From: Porphyromonadaceae bacterium
GTDB taxonomy: Bacteria; Bacteroidota; Bacteroidia; Bacteroidales; Dysgonomonadaceae
Direction of reading: 5' to 3'
NCBI GenBank assembly: GCA_021372865.1
Contig: JAJFTO010000019.1
Span: 186,001-250,000 of the forward strand
DNA length: 64,000 bases
Every line of letters begins with the position of its first letter. Position 1 is the first letter of the stretch. The notes beneath the pieces are model-generated. The model had not been told where the DNA came from and made no database searches. It saw nothing but the letters and a program-made list of their open reading frames with translations. The translations under genes were made by a program, and so were the position numbers. Below, one piece after another: positions 17,791 through 26,943 of the stretch.

Positions 17791-18276
17791 TTATGATTTT
17801 TTTTTGCGGACCAGCAAACTGTCAAATCCTATGATCCGTGATGTTGGAAACAGCATCAATACAACTATCGCCACAAGCATGATCAGGTTTTTATCGATCC
17901 ACAGGTAAGAACCTTCGGTTGGCAGAATATATTTTGCATACAACAAAGGGGGATGCGAAAGATAAAACATCAGCAAAAAAAGAATGGCACCTATATAACC
18001 GGCTTTATTGAATAAGCCCGATATAAGTGACAATCCCACAAGCGTCAATCCCCATATATTAATGAAATTGACAACCGAAATCATGGTAGGATTTTCAGCC
18101 AATTGTACAAAAAACGGGGCAAAGATCCCTTTTGAATCGATCAGATACCCGTAGGCAGTCCAATTGGGAGTGAACACTTTTGCCAACCCTTCGTATAAAA
18201 AATACCAACCGATAAACACACGCAACGTAAACAAGAAATATAATTGAAGTTTACTATATTGAAATACTTGCTTCAT
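17791..18276 (-). CDS. DoxX/DoxD-like small membrane protein
   Basis: 161 aa with four predicted membrane helices (~15-32, 62-85, 92-110, 125-145), of the DoxX/TQO-small-subunit-like family. Family members are associated with quinone-linked oxidation. As the first gene of a cluster of exported dehydrogenases, it may link reoxidation of their bound nicotinamide cofactor to the quinone pool; this is inference. It begins the minus-strand run that ends at 12717. Confidence 0.75.
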   Translation of the reverse strand: MKQVFQYSKLQLYFLFTLRVFIGWYFLYEGLAKVFTPNWTAYGYLIDSKGIFAPFFVQLAENPTMISVVNFINIWGLTLVGLSLISGLFNKAGYIGAILFLLMFYLSHPPLLYAKYILPTEGSYLWIDKNLIMLVAIVVLMLFPTSRIIGFDSLLVRKKKS

Positions 18277-18556
18277 ATTAAAAATGACTAATTCGATTTT
18301 CTGCTCTTTTCTACTTTAACATGATAAATATTGCGTAAAAGTAAGACAAAAAAAAATGAAAAAGAAATTTTACAGACAGATTCGTTTATATTCTTCCAAT
18401 AAGTTATCTTTAATAATATAATTAACATTTCCATAAGAAATGATTTGAAACTTTTGTCTAACTTCGTAGCTAATACAATAAGAACATCCCATTTTTTTTT
18501 AGATGTTTTTAAGTAGGAGATTGGTTTTCAAGACAAATTAACAACTGTAACAGAGA

Positions 18557-20212
18557 ATGATCCAACACAATTTTTTAGGCTTAATAGAACAGAGTATACA
18601 CACCAACTGGCATGCACCGGCAATGACTGATTTTGAAGGGAAGACCTTTTATTACAAAGATTTTGCCCGTGAAATAGATCAGCTTCATCATTATTTTAAT
18701 GGTGCTGGCATACAACGAGGCGATAAGATTGCGGTTTGCGGGAAGAATTCCGCCCGCTGGGCAATCGCCTTCTTTGCCACACTTTCATACGGAGCAGTGG
18801 CGGTAAGCATCCTTCATGAATTTGATGTGGAGAGTGTAGAGTTTATTGTGGATCATTCCGATTCGAAGATGTTCTTTGTCGATGAAAGTATTTGGAGTCA
18901 TATCGATGACACCGTACTGCCTCAGTTGGAAAATGTGTTTTCACTCGACGACTTTGCGCTGCTGAAAAGTACCTCAGATAAGGTAGGTACTTTTATCAGT
19001 ACTGCTCCTGCTTACTTCGAGAAGAAATATGAAAACGGATTCTTTGCCAATGATCTCTCGTTTCGTACAGACAGACCCGAGGAACTTGCAGTGATAAACT
19101 ATACATCGGGTACCACCAGCAGCCCAAAAGGAGTGATGTTACCCTACCGCAGCCTGTGGTCAAACACCCGATTTGCCAACGACAGCCTCCACTTCATACA
19201 GCCAGGCGACAACATTGTCTGCATGCTTCCCATGGCGCATACCTATGGGCTTTCCTTTGAGATACTCAATTCGATCTCGATGGGTTGTCATATTCATTTT
19301 CTGGGGAAGACACCTTCACCCAAAATATTACTGGAAGCATTTGCCCTCGTTAAACCGAAGCTGGTACTGGCCGTACCGCTCATCATTGAGAAGATAGTTA
19401 CACGGAATGTTTTGCCCAAAATCAGCCGGGGAGCAGCAGCAGTGCTGACCAAAGTGCCTTTGTTCAACAAGATCGTATACAACAAGGTACGTAAATCGAT
19501 GATCGACTTCTTTGGTGGAAATCTGGTAGAGGTAGTCATTGGAGGTGCAGCATTGAATGCCGATGTGGAAAAGTTTCTTCGGAAGATCAGATTTCCTTAT
19601 TCAGTGGGTTATGGCATGACCGAATGCGGTCCTCTCATCTCCTATTCCTTCTGGACCGAGTACAAAATGAGATCCAGCGGAAAAGTGGTAGATCGGATGC
19701 AGGTAAAGATTGATTCTGAAGACCCGGAAAACATTGTCGGGGAGATACTGACCAAAGGCAGTAACCTGATGCTGGGTTACTACAAGAACGAGGAGGCCAC
19801 GATGCAGACCTTCACCGAAGATGGCTGGTTGAAGACCGGCGATTTGGGTACCCTCGACCGGGATAAATTCGTATTTATCAGGGGAAGAAATAAAAATATG
19901 ATTCTAGGATCTTCGGGACAAAATATTTATCCCGAAGACATAGAAGCAAAAATCAACGGCTCTCCTTTCGTCAGTGAATCACTGGCCATCGAAGAAAACC
20001 ACAAAATTGTGGCATTGATTGTACCCGATTACGAAGCATTGAAGGCTGAAGGTATTGCGGATGATCATCTGACGAATTTCTTTGGGAAAATCATTGGTGA
20101 AATCAATTCCAAACTACCTGCATACAGCAAAATTGCTTCTTTTCGCATTCACACTGAGGAGTTTGAGAAAACCCCAAAACGAAGCATCAAACGGTTCAAG
20201 TACCAACAGTAA
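18557..20212 (+). CDS. Long-chain acyl-CoA synthetase (AMP-binding)
   Basis: 551 aa ANL-superfamily adenylate-forming enzyme. The AMP-binding loop NYTSGTTSSPKGVML (~178-192), the GYGMTECGPL motif (~352-361) and the KTGDLG segment (~427) are present, followed by a short C-terminal domain ending KRSIKRFKYQQ. It is likely to activate fatty acids to acyl-CoA or acyl-ACP at the membrane surface. The gene is monocistronic and diverges from the DoxX-led cluster. The last 20 bases, including the stop, are repeated 62 bp downstream. Confidence 0.88.
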   Translation: MIQHNFLGLIEQSIHTNWHAPAMTDFEGKTFYYKDFAREIDQLHHYFNGAGIQRGDKIAVCGKNSARWAIAFFATLSYGAVAVSILHEFDVESVEFIVDHSDSKMFFVDESIWSHIDDTVLPQLENVFSLDDFALLKSTSDKVGTFISTAPAYFEKKYENGFFANDLSFRTDRPEELAVINYTSGTTSSPKGVMLPYRSLWSNTRFANDSLHFIQPGDNIVCMLPMAHTYGLSFEILNSISMGCHIHFLGKTPSPKILLEAFALVKPKLVLAVPLIIEKIVTRNVLPKISRGAAAVLTKVPLFNKIVYNKVRKSMIDFFGGNLVEVVIGGAALNADVEKFLRKIRFPYSVGYGMTECGPLISYSFWTEYKMRSSGKVVDRMQVKIDSEDPENIVGEILTKGSNLMLGYYKNEEATMQTFTEDGWLKTGDLGTLDRDKFVFIRGRNKNMILGSSGQNIYPEDIEAKINGSPFVSESLAIEENHKIVALIVPDYEALKAEGIADDHLTNFFGKIIGEINSKLPAYSKIASFRIHTEEFEKTPKRSIKRFKYQQ

Positions 20213-20282
20213 ATCATTGGCTTAATACCGAGCTTAATGCGGACTTCCCATCCAGGTTCAATTACCAACAGTAAATCATTGG
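20193..20282 (+). repeat. Direct repeat duplicating the 3' end of the acyl-CoA synthetase gene
   Basis: A 28-bp unit at 20193-20220, spanning the last codons and stop, recurs at 20255-20282 with a single mismatch. The period is 62 bp. The second copy is non-coding. Confidence 0.9.
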
Positions 20283-20301
20283 TCTGTTGTCTCATTGGTA
20301 T

Positions 20302-20344
20302 ATTTGCTAATGTGACATATTGTCTCGATGTCACATTAGCAAAT
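20302..20344. terminator. Perfect 17-bp hairpin between convergent genes
   Basis: 20302-20318 and 20328-20344 are exact inverted repeats with a 9-nt loop. It lies between the convergent acyl-CoA synthetase and carB genes and may stop both transcripts, although no long T-run follows. The arms contain TTGCTAAT, akin to the octamers at 23571-23634. Confidence 0.65.
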
Positions 20345-20355
20345 TAGCACATTGA

Positions 20356-23300
20356 TCAGTATTCATCCCAGCTCTTTATTTCGATATCCTCCAACCCCAT
20401 TTTGCAGAACGCAGTAATAAAGGCGCTGGCCAGACGGGCGTTGGTGATGAGCGGAATGTTGTGATCCACTGCTCCACGCCGGATGATATAGCCGTTCGTC
20501 AGTTCCCTGCGCGTCACATCCTTCGGAATGTTGATGATCAGGTCGAATTGCTTGTCGGCAATCATCTGCCGTATGTTGTTATCCCCATCCTCGTCGGGCC
20601 AATTCACATCGGTGGCATCGATACCATTGTCACCGAGGAACTTACAGGTACCGTGACTGGCAAAAAGGTTAAATCCTTTCTCGCCCAGCAATTTGCAGGC
20701 TTCCAGCAGATCCACCTTCGACTTCATCTCGCCTGAAGAGATAAGAATCCCTTTTTTCGGTATTTTATATCCCACGGAGAGCATCGACTTCAGGATGGCG
20801 TCGGAAAAATCTTCACCAATGCAGCCCACCTCGCCGGTAGATGACATGTCCACGCCCAACACCGGGTCGGTATTCTGCAGACGGGAGAAAGAAAACTGCG
20901 ATGCTTTTACTCCGATATAGTCCAGATCGAACACCGAGCTATCGGGTTTTGCGTAAGGCGCATTCAGCATGATGCGGGTGGCAGTTTCAATGAAGTTGTG
21001 TTTCAGCACCTTCGACACAAACGGGAAGGAGCGGGAAGCACGCAGGTTGCATTCAATCACCTTGATGTCGTTGTTCTTGGCCAGATACTGGATGTTGAAG
21101 GGGCCGCTTATGTTCAGTGCGCGGGCTATCTGCTTCGAAATCTTCTTTACACGCCGCATGGTCTCAAAATAGATCTTCTGCGCTGGGAATACCAGTGTAG
21201 CATCGCCTGAGTGCACCCCGGCAAATTCCACATGCTCCGAAATGGCGTATTCTACCACTTCTCCATCCCTGGCCACTGCATCGAATTCGATCTCTTTGGC
21301 ATTCTGCATAAAGCTGGAGATCACCACAGGGTATTCCTTCGATACATTGACGGCCATCTTCAGGAAAATGCGCATCTGCTCTCTGTCGTAACACACATTC
21401 ATGGCTGCACCGGAGAGTACGTAGGAGGGACGAATCAGCAACGGGAAGCCCACCTCTTCGATGAAGGCATCAATCTCAGCAATGCTGCTTGCCTCTGTCC
21501 AGCGTGGCTGGTCGATACCCAATTCATCGAGCATGGCTGAAAACTTGTGCCTGTTTTCAGCACGGTCAATGGAGAGGGGTGAAGTCCCCAGAATGGGTAC
21601 CTGTTGTCTGTGCAACTTCATTGCCAGGTTATTGGGTATCTGTCCGCCCACAGAGACAATGACGCCCTTCGGTTTTTCCACGTCAATGACATCCATCACC
21701 CGTTCGAAGGTGAGTTCATCGAAATAGAGCCGGTCACACATATCGTAATCGGTTGACACCGTCTCGGGGTTGTAGTTGATCATCACCGAAGCATATCCCA
21801 GTTCACGTGCAGTCTGCACTGCATTTACCGAACACCAGTCGAACTCCACCGACGAGCCAATGCGGTAGGCACCCGAGCCCAGCACAATGACCGCTTCTTT
21901 ATCTTCCTTGTGTGGCGTATAAGCTTTCTCCGATCCATAGGTGAAATAGAGATAATTTGTTTTGTCGGGATTTTCCGAGGCCACGGTATTGATCCGGCGA
22001 ACTACCGGCTTGATTCCCATATTTTTGCGGTAATTCCTTACCCGGATCAGTTCATTTTCCAAAGTGCCGGCAGGTTCTTCCACAAAACGGGCAATCTGAA
22101 AATCAGAGAAACCAAGCCTTTTGGCTTCTTTGAGCACCTCCTCAGACAGTTCTTCTATTTTGTTATACGACGCAAGTACTTTTGAATAATTGTATATATT
22201 TTCCAGTTTTTCCAGAAACCAGTGATCAATCTTTGTAAGTTCCTCGATCTGTGCCACACTGTATCCTTTTTCGAATGCATCGGCAATGGCGAAGATGCGA
22301 AGGTCAGTCGGTTTGGCCAGTGACTCCTCCACATTGTCGAAGGTAATCTCCCTGTTCCCTACAAAACCGTGCATCCCCTGTCCGATCATGCGCAACCCTT
22401 TCTGGATGATCTCTTCGAACGACTGTCCGATAGACATGATCTCACCCACCGACTTCATGGAGGAGCCGATCTCGTGGCTCACGCCGTAGAACTTATTCAG
22501 GTCCCAGCGGGGTATCTTCACAATCATGTAGTCCACCGCAGGTGCTATATAGGCCGAGTTGGGCGTACCCTGTTCGCCGATCTGGTCGAGGGTATAACCC
22601 AGCGCCAGCTTGGTAGCCACAAAGGCCAACGGATATCCCGATGCCTTGGAGGCAAGTGCAGAGGAACGACTCAGGCGGGCATTGATCTCGATGATACGGT
22701 AGTCATTGGTAGTTGCATTGAATGCATACTGTATGTTACACTCGCCCACAATGCCAATGTGGCGAACAACCTTTCCTGCGATATCCTCCAACAGGGAGAT
22801 TTGCTCTTTGGTGAGCGTAATGATAGGTGCCACCACGATACTTTCGCCGGTATGGATACCCAGCGGGTCGAAGTTTTCCATCGGCACCACCGTGAAACAG
22901 TGGTCGTTGCTGTCGCGAATCACCTCAAACTCTATCTCCTTCCATCCTTTCAGACTCTCCTCCACCAGAATCTGGTTCGAAAAGGAGAGGGCACTTTTGC
23001 AAAGTTCAACAAATTCCGCTTCATTTTCACAGATTCCTGAACCCTGCCCTCCCAGTGCATAGGCAGAGCGCACCATGATGGGGAAGCCTATCTCACGGGC
23101 CGCAGCCAATGCATCTTCCAGCGATTCTACCGCATGAGACAAAGGTGTTTTGGCATCAATCTCTTTCAGTTTCTTCACGAACAGGTCACGGTCTTCGGTG
23201 ATCATGATGGCCTCCACCGACGTCCCCAGCACCCGTACGCCATACTTCTCCAGCGTACCGCTCAGGTAAAGTTCGGTTCCGCAATTCAGGGCGGTCTGGC

Positions 23301-23568
23301 CACCAAAGGCAAGCAGGATGCCATCGGGTTGTTCTTTCTGAATCACCTTCTCCACGAAGTAGGGTGTGATGGGCAGGAAATAAACCTTGTCGGCCACCCC
23401 CTTCGATGTTTGAATGGTAGCGATGTTCGGGTTGATGAGCACCGTCTCTATTCCCTCCTCCCGCATTGCTTTCAATGCCTGTGAACCGGAATAATCAAAT
23501 TCTCCCGCCTGTCCGATCTTCAGGGCGCCGGAACCCAGTAAAATAACTTTTTTAATTGATTGATCCAT
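20356..23568 (-). CDS. carB: Carbamoyl-phosphate synthase large chain, paralog 1
   Basis: 1070 aa, the full length for CarB. It makes carbamoyl phosphate from bicarbonate, ammonia and two ATP for pyrimidine and arginine synthesis. Both ATP-grasp halves are present, each with its GSGA(L/Y)(K/R)IG start, and a C-terminal MGS-like allosteric domain follows (~930-1070) with SHGT where the other paralog has TGGT. No frameshift or missing motif is seen. It is the last gene of a carA-carB-carB run, separated from the upstream paralog by a 62-bp spacer filled with octamer repeats. Which copy serves which pathway cannot be told from sequence. Confidence 0.93.
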   Translation of the reverse strand: MDQSIKKVILLGSGALKIGQAGEFDYSGSQALKAMREEGIETVLINPNIATIQTSKGVADKVYFLPITPYFVEKVIQKEQPDGILLAFGGQTALNCGTELYLSGTLEKYGVRVLGTSVEAIMITEDRDLFVKKLKEIDAKTPLSHAVESLEDALAAAREIGFPIMVRSAYALGGQGSGICENEAEFVELCKSALSFSNQILVEESLKGWKEIEFEVIRDSNDHCFTVVPMENFDPLGIHTGESIVVAPIITLTKEQISLLEDIAGKVVRHIGIVGECNIQYAFNATTNDYRIIEINARLSRSSALASKASGYPLAFVATKLALGYTLDQIGEQGTPNSAYIAPAVDYMIVKIPRWDLNKFYGVSHEIGSSMKSVGEIMSIGQSFEEIIQKGLRMIGQGMHGFVGNREITFDNVEESLAKPTDLRIFAIADAFEKGYSVAQIEELTKIDHWFLEKLENIYNYSKVLASYNKIEELSEEVLKEAKRLGFSDFQIARFVEEPAGTLENELIRVRNYRKNMGIKPVVRRINTVASENPDKTNYLYFTYGSEKAYTPHKEDKEAVIVLGSGAYRIGSSVEFDWCSVNAVQTARELGYASVMINYNPETVSTDYDMCDRLYFDELTFERVMDVIDVEKPKGVIVSVGGQIPNNLAMKLHRQQVPILGTSPLSIDRAENRHKFSAMLDELGIDQPRWTEASSIAEIDAFIEEVGFPLLIRPSYVLSGAAMNVCYDREQMRIFLKMAVNVSKEYPVVISSFMQNAKEIEFDAVARDGEVVEYAISEHVEFAGVHSGDATLVFPAQKIYFETMRRVKKISKQIARALNISGPFNIQYLAKNNDIKVIECNLRASRSFPFVSKVLKHNFIETATRIMLNAPYAKPDSSVFDLDYIGVKASQFSFSRLQNTDPVLGVDMSSTGEVGCIGEDFSDAILKSMLSVGYKIPKKGILISSGEMKSKVDLLEACKLLGEKGFNLFASHGTCKFLGDNGIDATDVNWPDEDGDNNIRQMIADKQFDLIINIPKDVTRRELTNGYIIRRGAVDHNIPLITNARLASAFITAFCKMGLEDIEIKSWDEY

Positions 23569-23570
23569 TA

Positions 23571-23634
23571 TTGATGTGTTGATGTGTTGATGTGTTGATG
23601 TGTTGATTTGCTAATCTGCTAATCTGCTAATCAA
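23571..23634 (+). repeat. Octamer tandem repeat array
   Basis: Eight consecutive 8-bp units: four TTGATGTG, one TTGATTTG, two CTAATCTG and a final CTAATCAA. They fill the whole spacer between the two carB genes. Confidence 0.95.
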
Positions 23635-26600
23635 TTATATTCTTCCCAATGTTTAATTTCTATATCCTCACGCGTGATCTTGCAGAAAGCTTTGATGAAA
23701 GCGCTTGCCAGTCGGGCGTTAGTAATCAGTGGAATATTGTAATCGATTGCTCCGCGACGAATACGGTAACCGTTGGTCAGTTCTCTTTCTGTCAGATTCT
23801 TGGGAATATTGATGATCAAGTCGAACTTTTTTTCTGCGATCATATCGTTTACCTTCAGCGTGGCATTTTCATCATCGGGCCATGCCACAAGGGTACTGTT
23901 CACGCCATTTTCTTCCAAAAATTTTTGTGTACCGCCGGTGGCGTACAATGCATATCCGTTTTTCTGTAAAAGCCGGCATGCATCCAACAGATCTATTTTC
24001 GATTTCGTTCCGCCGGAAGAGATCATGATGTTTTTTTCGGGAACGCGATAGCCTACTGCCAGCATCGATGTGAGCAAAGCATCATCGAACTGGTTCCCAA
24101 TCGCACCGACTTCACCCGTAGAAGCCATATCTACACCCAGTACGGGATCGGCCTTCTGCAGACGGGTAAAAGAGAACTGTGGTGCTTTTATTCCTACATA
24201 ATCGAGCTCAAATTCTGATTTTTCAGGTTTTATAACTGGAATTTCAAGCATCACTTTGGTTGCAAGCTCTATAAAATTAATTTTCAATATTTTGGAAACA
24301 AAAGGAAATGATCTCGAAGCGCGAAGATTACATTCTATCACCTTGATATCGTTGTCTTTTGCCAGGAACTGAATATTGAACGGGCCGGTAATATTTAATG
24401 CTTTGGCGATCTGTCGTGTAATCTGTTTAATCCTCCGGGCAGTCTGCACATAGATTTTCTGCGCAGGAAACAGGATGGTGGCGTCTCCGGAGTGTACACC
24501 TGCAAATTCCACATGTTCGGAGATGGCATACACCACCAGCTCACCATTGTGTGCAACCGCATCCATCTCAATTTCCTTTGATTCCTCAATAAATTCGGAG
24601 ACGACCACCGGATACCGGCTCGATACTTCCGTGGCAAGAGTCAGGAACCGTTCCAGTTCACTGTTGTTTGAACAGACGTTCATTGCTGCGCCGGAGAGTA
24701 CATAGGAAGGTCTTACCAGCAATGGAAAACCCACCTCGTCGGCGAAATGATGAATTTCACTGAGCGTGGTCAGCTCCCTCCATCTCGGCTGGTCTATCTC
24801 CAGCCTGTCGAGCATGGAGGAGAATTTATGCCTATCCTCTGCATTGTCAATACTTTTGGCTGATGTCCCCAGTATGTTTACCCCTGAGTTATCCAGCCTC
24901 ACAGCCAGGTTGTTGGGTATCTGTCCACCCACAGAGACAATCACACCATACGGGTTCTCCAGTTCAATGATATCCATCACCCGTTCGTACGTCAACTCAT
25001 CGAAGTAGAGCCGGTCGCACATATCATAATCGGTCGATACCGTCTCCGGGTTGTAGTTGATCATCACCGAGCGAAAACCTTCCTTGCGCACCGTATCGAG
25101 GGCATTTACCGAACACCAGTCGAACTCCACCGACGAGCCGATGCGGTAAGCTCCCGATCCCAGTACAATCACCGAACGGCGATCACCCAGGTAGTGAACA
25201 TCATTCTCCGACCCGTTGTAGGTAAGATAGAGATAGTTGGTCTGTGCGGGGTATTCTGCTGCCAGCGTGTCAATCTGTTTTACTACCGGAAGGATATCTT
25301 TTTTCTTTCTGTAACCGCGAATGACTGTCGGTGCCGCATCGTCCGTCTCTTCTTTCCACAGAGCCCTGGCAATCTGAAAGTCCGAAAAGCCCTGTTGTTT
25401 GGCTCTCTTGAGGATTTCATCAAAATCGTTGTTTCCGTTTTTTTCTAAATCCACCGCTGACGGGGTATACCCTTCCAGCGTTTCAGCTGTCAGCACAATC
25501 TGGTAGAGTTTATGAAGAAACCAGCGGTCGATTTTTGTCAGTTCATGAATCTGATCCACCGTATATCCTTTTCGAAAAGCCTTGCTGATCACGAAGATAC
25601 GTTGATCAGTCGGCTCACGCAATGCTTTGTCGATGTCGTCGATGATGAGCTCCTTATTCTCCACAAAGCCATGCATACCCAGTCCGATCATGCGAAGCCC
25701 TTTTTGAATGGCCTCTTCAAAGGTACGTCCGATAGCCATGATTTCGCCGACTGACTTCATGCTGGAGCCGATTTCTTTGGATACACCGCTGAACTTACCC
25801 AGATCCCAACGGGGAATTTTTACCACAATGTAGTCCAATGCTGGTTCAAAGAAAGCACTGGTCGACTTCGTAACCGAATTTTTCAGGTCGAAAAGTCCAA
25901 ATCCCAGTCCCAGTTTGGCCGCGACAAAAGCCAGAGGATATCCGGTTGCCTTGGAAGCCAGCGCAGAAGAGCGGCTCAGGCGGGCATTCACCTCAATCAC
26001 CCGGTAATCTTCTGATTCGGGATCGAAGGCATACTGCACATTGCACTCGCCCACGATGCCGATGTGACGGACAATCTGAATGGCCAGCTCCCGCAATTTA
26101 TGATATTCTGAGTTGGTGAGTGTCTGTGAGGGAGCCACCACAATGCTCTCGCCAGTGTGAATACCCAGCGGGTCGAAGTTTTCCATGTTACAGACCGTGA
26201 TGCAATTGTCGTATCGGTCGCGTACCACCTCATACTCTATTTCTTTCCACCCTTTCAGCGACTTCTCAATCAACAGCTGGCCGGAGTAGTTAAACGCCTT
26301 GCCAGCAAGCGATTTCAGCTCCTCTGCATCGTTACAGAAACCCGAACCGAGTCCGCCCAGTGCATAGGCAGCCCGCACGATGATGGGGTAACCCAGCTTG
26401 CCGGCAGCTTGCAATGCATCCTCCAGGGTAGAAACGGCAAAACTTTGAATGGTTTTCACGTCGATCTGATCGAGCTTCTTCACAAACAGATCCCGGTCTT
26501 CGGTATCCATGATCGCCTGTACGGGGGTACCCAGCACCTGCAAATCAAATTTTTCAAACACACCGGACTGATAAAGAGCAACCCCACAGTTCAATGCTGT

Positions 26601-26927
26601 CTGTCCGCCAAAGGCGAGCAGGATGCCATCGGGCCGTTCACGGGCTATCACCTTCTCCACAAAGTAAGGAGTAACTGGTAGAAAGTATATTTTATCGGCC
26701 ACTCCTTCTGAGGTCTGCACCGTGGCGATATTCGGATTGATCAGGATTGTTTCTTTCCCTTCCTCTCGCAGGGCTTTCAATGCCTGTGAACCGGAGTAGT
26801 CGAATTCTCCCGCCTCACCGATCTTGAGTGCACCCGATCCCAGCACAAGGACTTTACGGATTTCCCTCTCGCTGTGTAAAATTTCTTTTTTTGGCGCCAA
26901 TATCTGATCTGTCATATTTTTAATCAC
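23631..26927 (-). CDS. carB: Carbamoyl-phosphate synthase large chain, paralog 2
   Basis: 1098 aa. It is closely similar to the adjacent copy throughout and complete, with two ATP-grasp halves and an MGS-like domain. It has an N-terminal extension of ~20 residues and starts GSGALKIGEAGEFDY where the other copy has GQAGEFDY. A start at an internal Met (26915) is also possible. It follows carA by only 16 bp, so it is the more likely direct CarA partner. The pair arose by duplication and both have stayed intact. Confidence 0.93.
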   Translation of the reverse strand: MIKNMTDQILAPKKEILHSEREIRKVLVLGSGALKIGEAGEFDYSGSQALKALREEGKETILINPNIATVQTSEGVADKIYFLPVTPYFVEKVIARERPDGILLAFGGQTALNCGVALYQSGVFEKFDLQVLGTPVQAIMDTEDRDLFVKKLDQIDVKTIQSFAVSTLEDALQAAGKLGYPIIVRAAYALGGLGSGFCNDAEELKSLAGKAFNYSGQLLIEKSLKGWKEIEYEVVRDRYDNCITVCNMENFDPLGIHTGESIVVAPSQTLTNSEYHKLRELAIQIVRHIGIVGECNVQYAFDPESEDYRVIEVNARLSRSSALASKATGYPLAFVAAKLGLGFGLFDLKNSVTKSTSAFFEPALDYIVVKIPRWDLGKFSGVSKEIGSSMKSVGEIMAIGRTFEEAIQKGLRMIGLGMHGFVENKELIIDDIDKALREPTDQRIFVISKAFRKGYTVDQIHELTKIDRWFLHKLYQIVLTAETLEGYTPSAVDLEKNGNNDFDEILKRAKQQGFSDFQIARALWKEETDDAAPTVIRGYRKKKDILPVVKQIDTLAAEYPAQTNYLYLTYNGSENDVHYLGDRRSVIVLGSGAYRIGSSVEFDWCSVNALDTVRKEGFRSVMINYNPETVSTDYDMCDRLYFDELTYERVMDIIELENPYGVIVSVGGQIPNNLAVRLDNSGVNILGTSAKSIDNAEDRHKFSSMLDRLEIDQPRWRELTTLSEIHHFADEVGFPLLVRPSYVLSGAAMNVCSNNSELERFLTLATEVSSRYPVVVSEFIEESKEIEMDAVAHNGELVVYAISEHVEFAGVHSGDATILFPAQKIYVQTARRIKQITRQIAKALNITGPFNIQFLAKDNDIKVIECNLRASRSFPFVSKILKINFIELATKVMLEIPVIKPEKSEFELDYVGIKAPQFSFTRLQKADPVLGVDMASTGEVGAIGNQFDDALLTSMLAVGYRVPEKNIMISSGGTKSKIDLLDACRLLQKNGYALYATGGTQKFLEENGVNSTLVAWPDDENATLKVNDMIAEKKFDLIINIPKNLTERELTNGYRIRRGAIDYNIPLITNARLASAFIKAFCKITREDIEIKHWEEYN

Positions 26928-26943
26928 TAATGATTTCTGAAAA

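Noticed and set aside
22369-23040. 223-codon plus-strand frame within carB
   Set aside because: Shadow of the conserved carB frame.
23571-23634. Tandem repeats as a CRISPR array
   Set aside because: Units are 8 bp with no spacers and no cas genes nearby.
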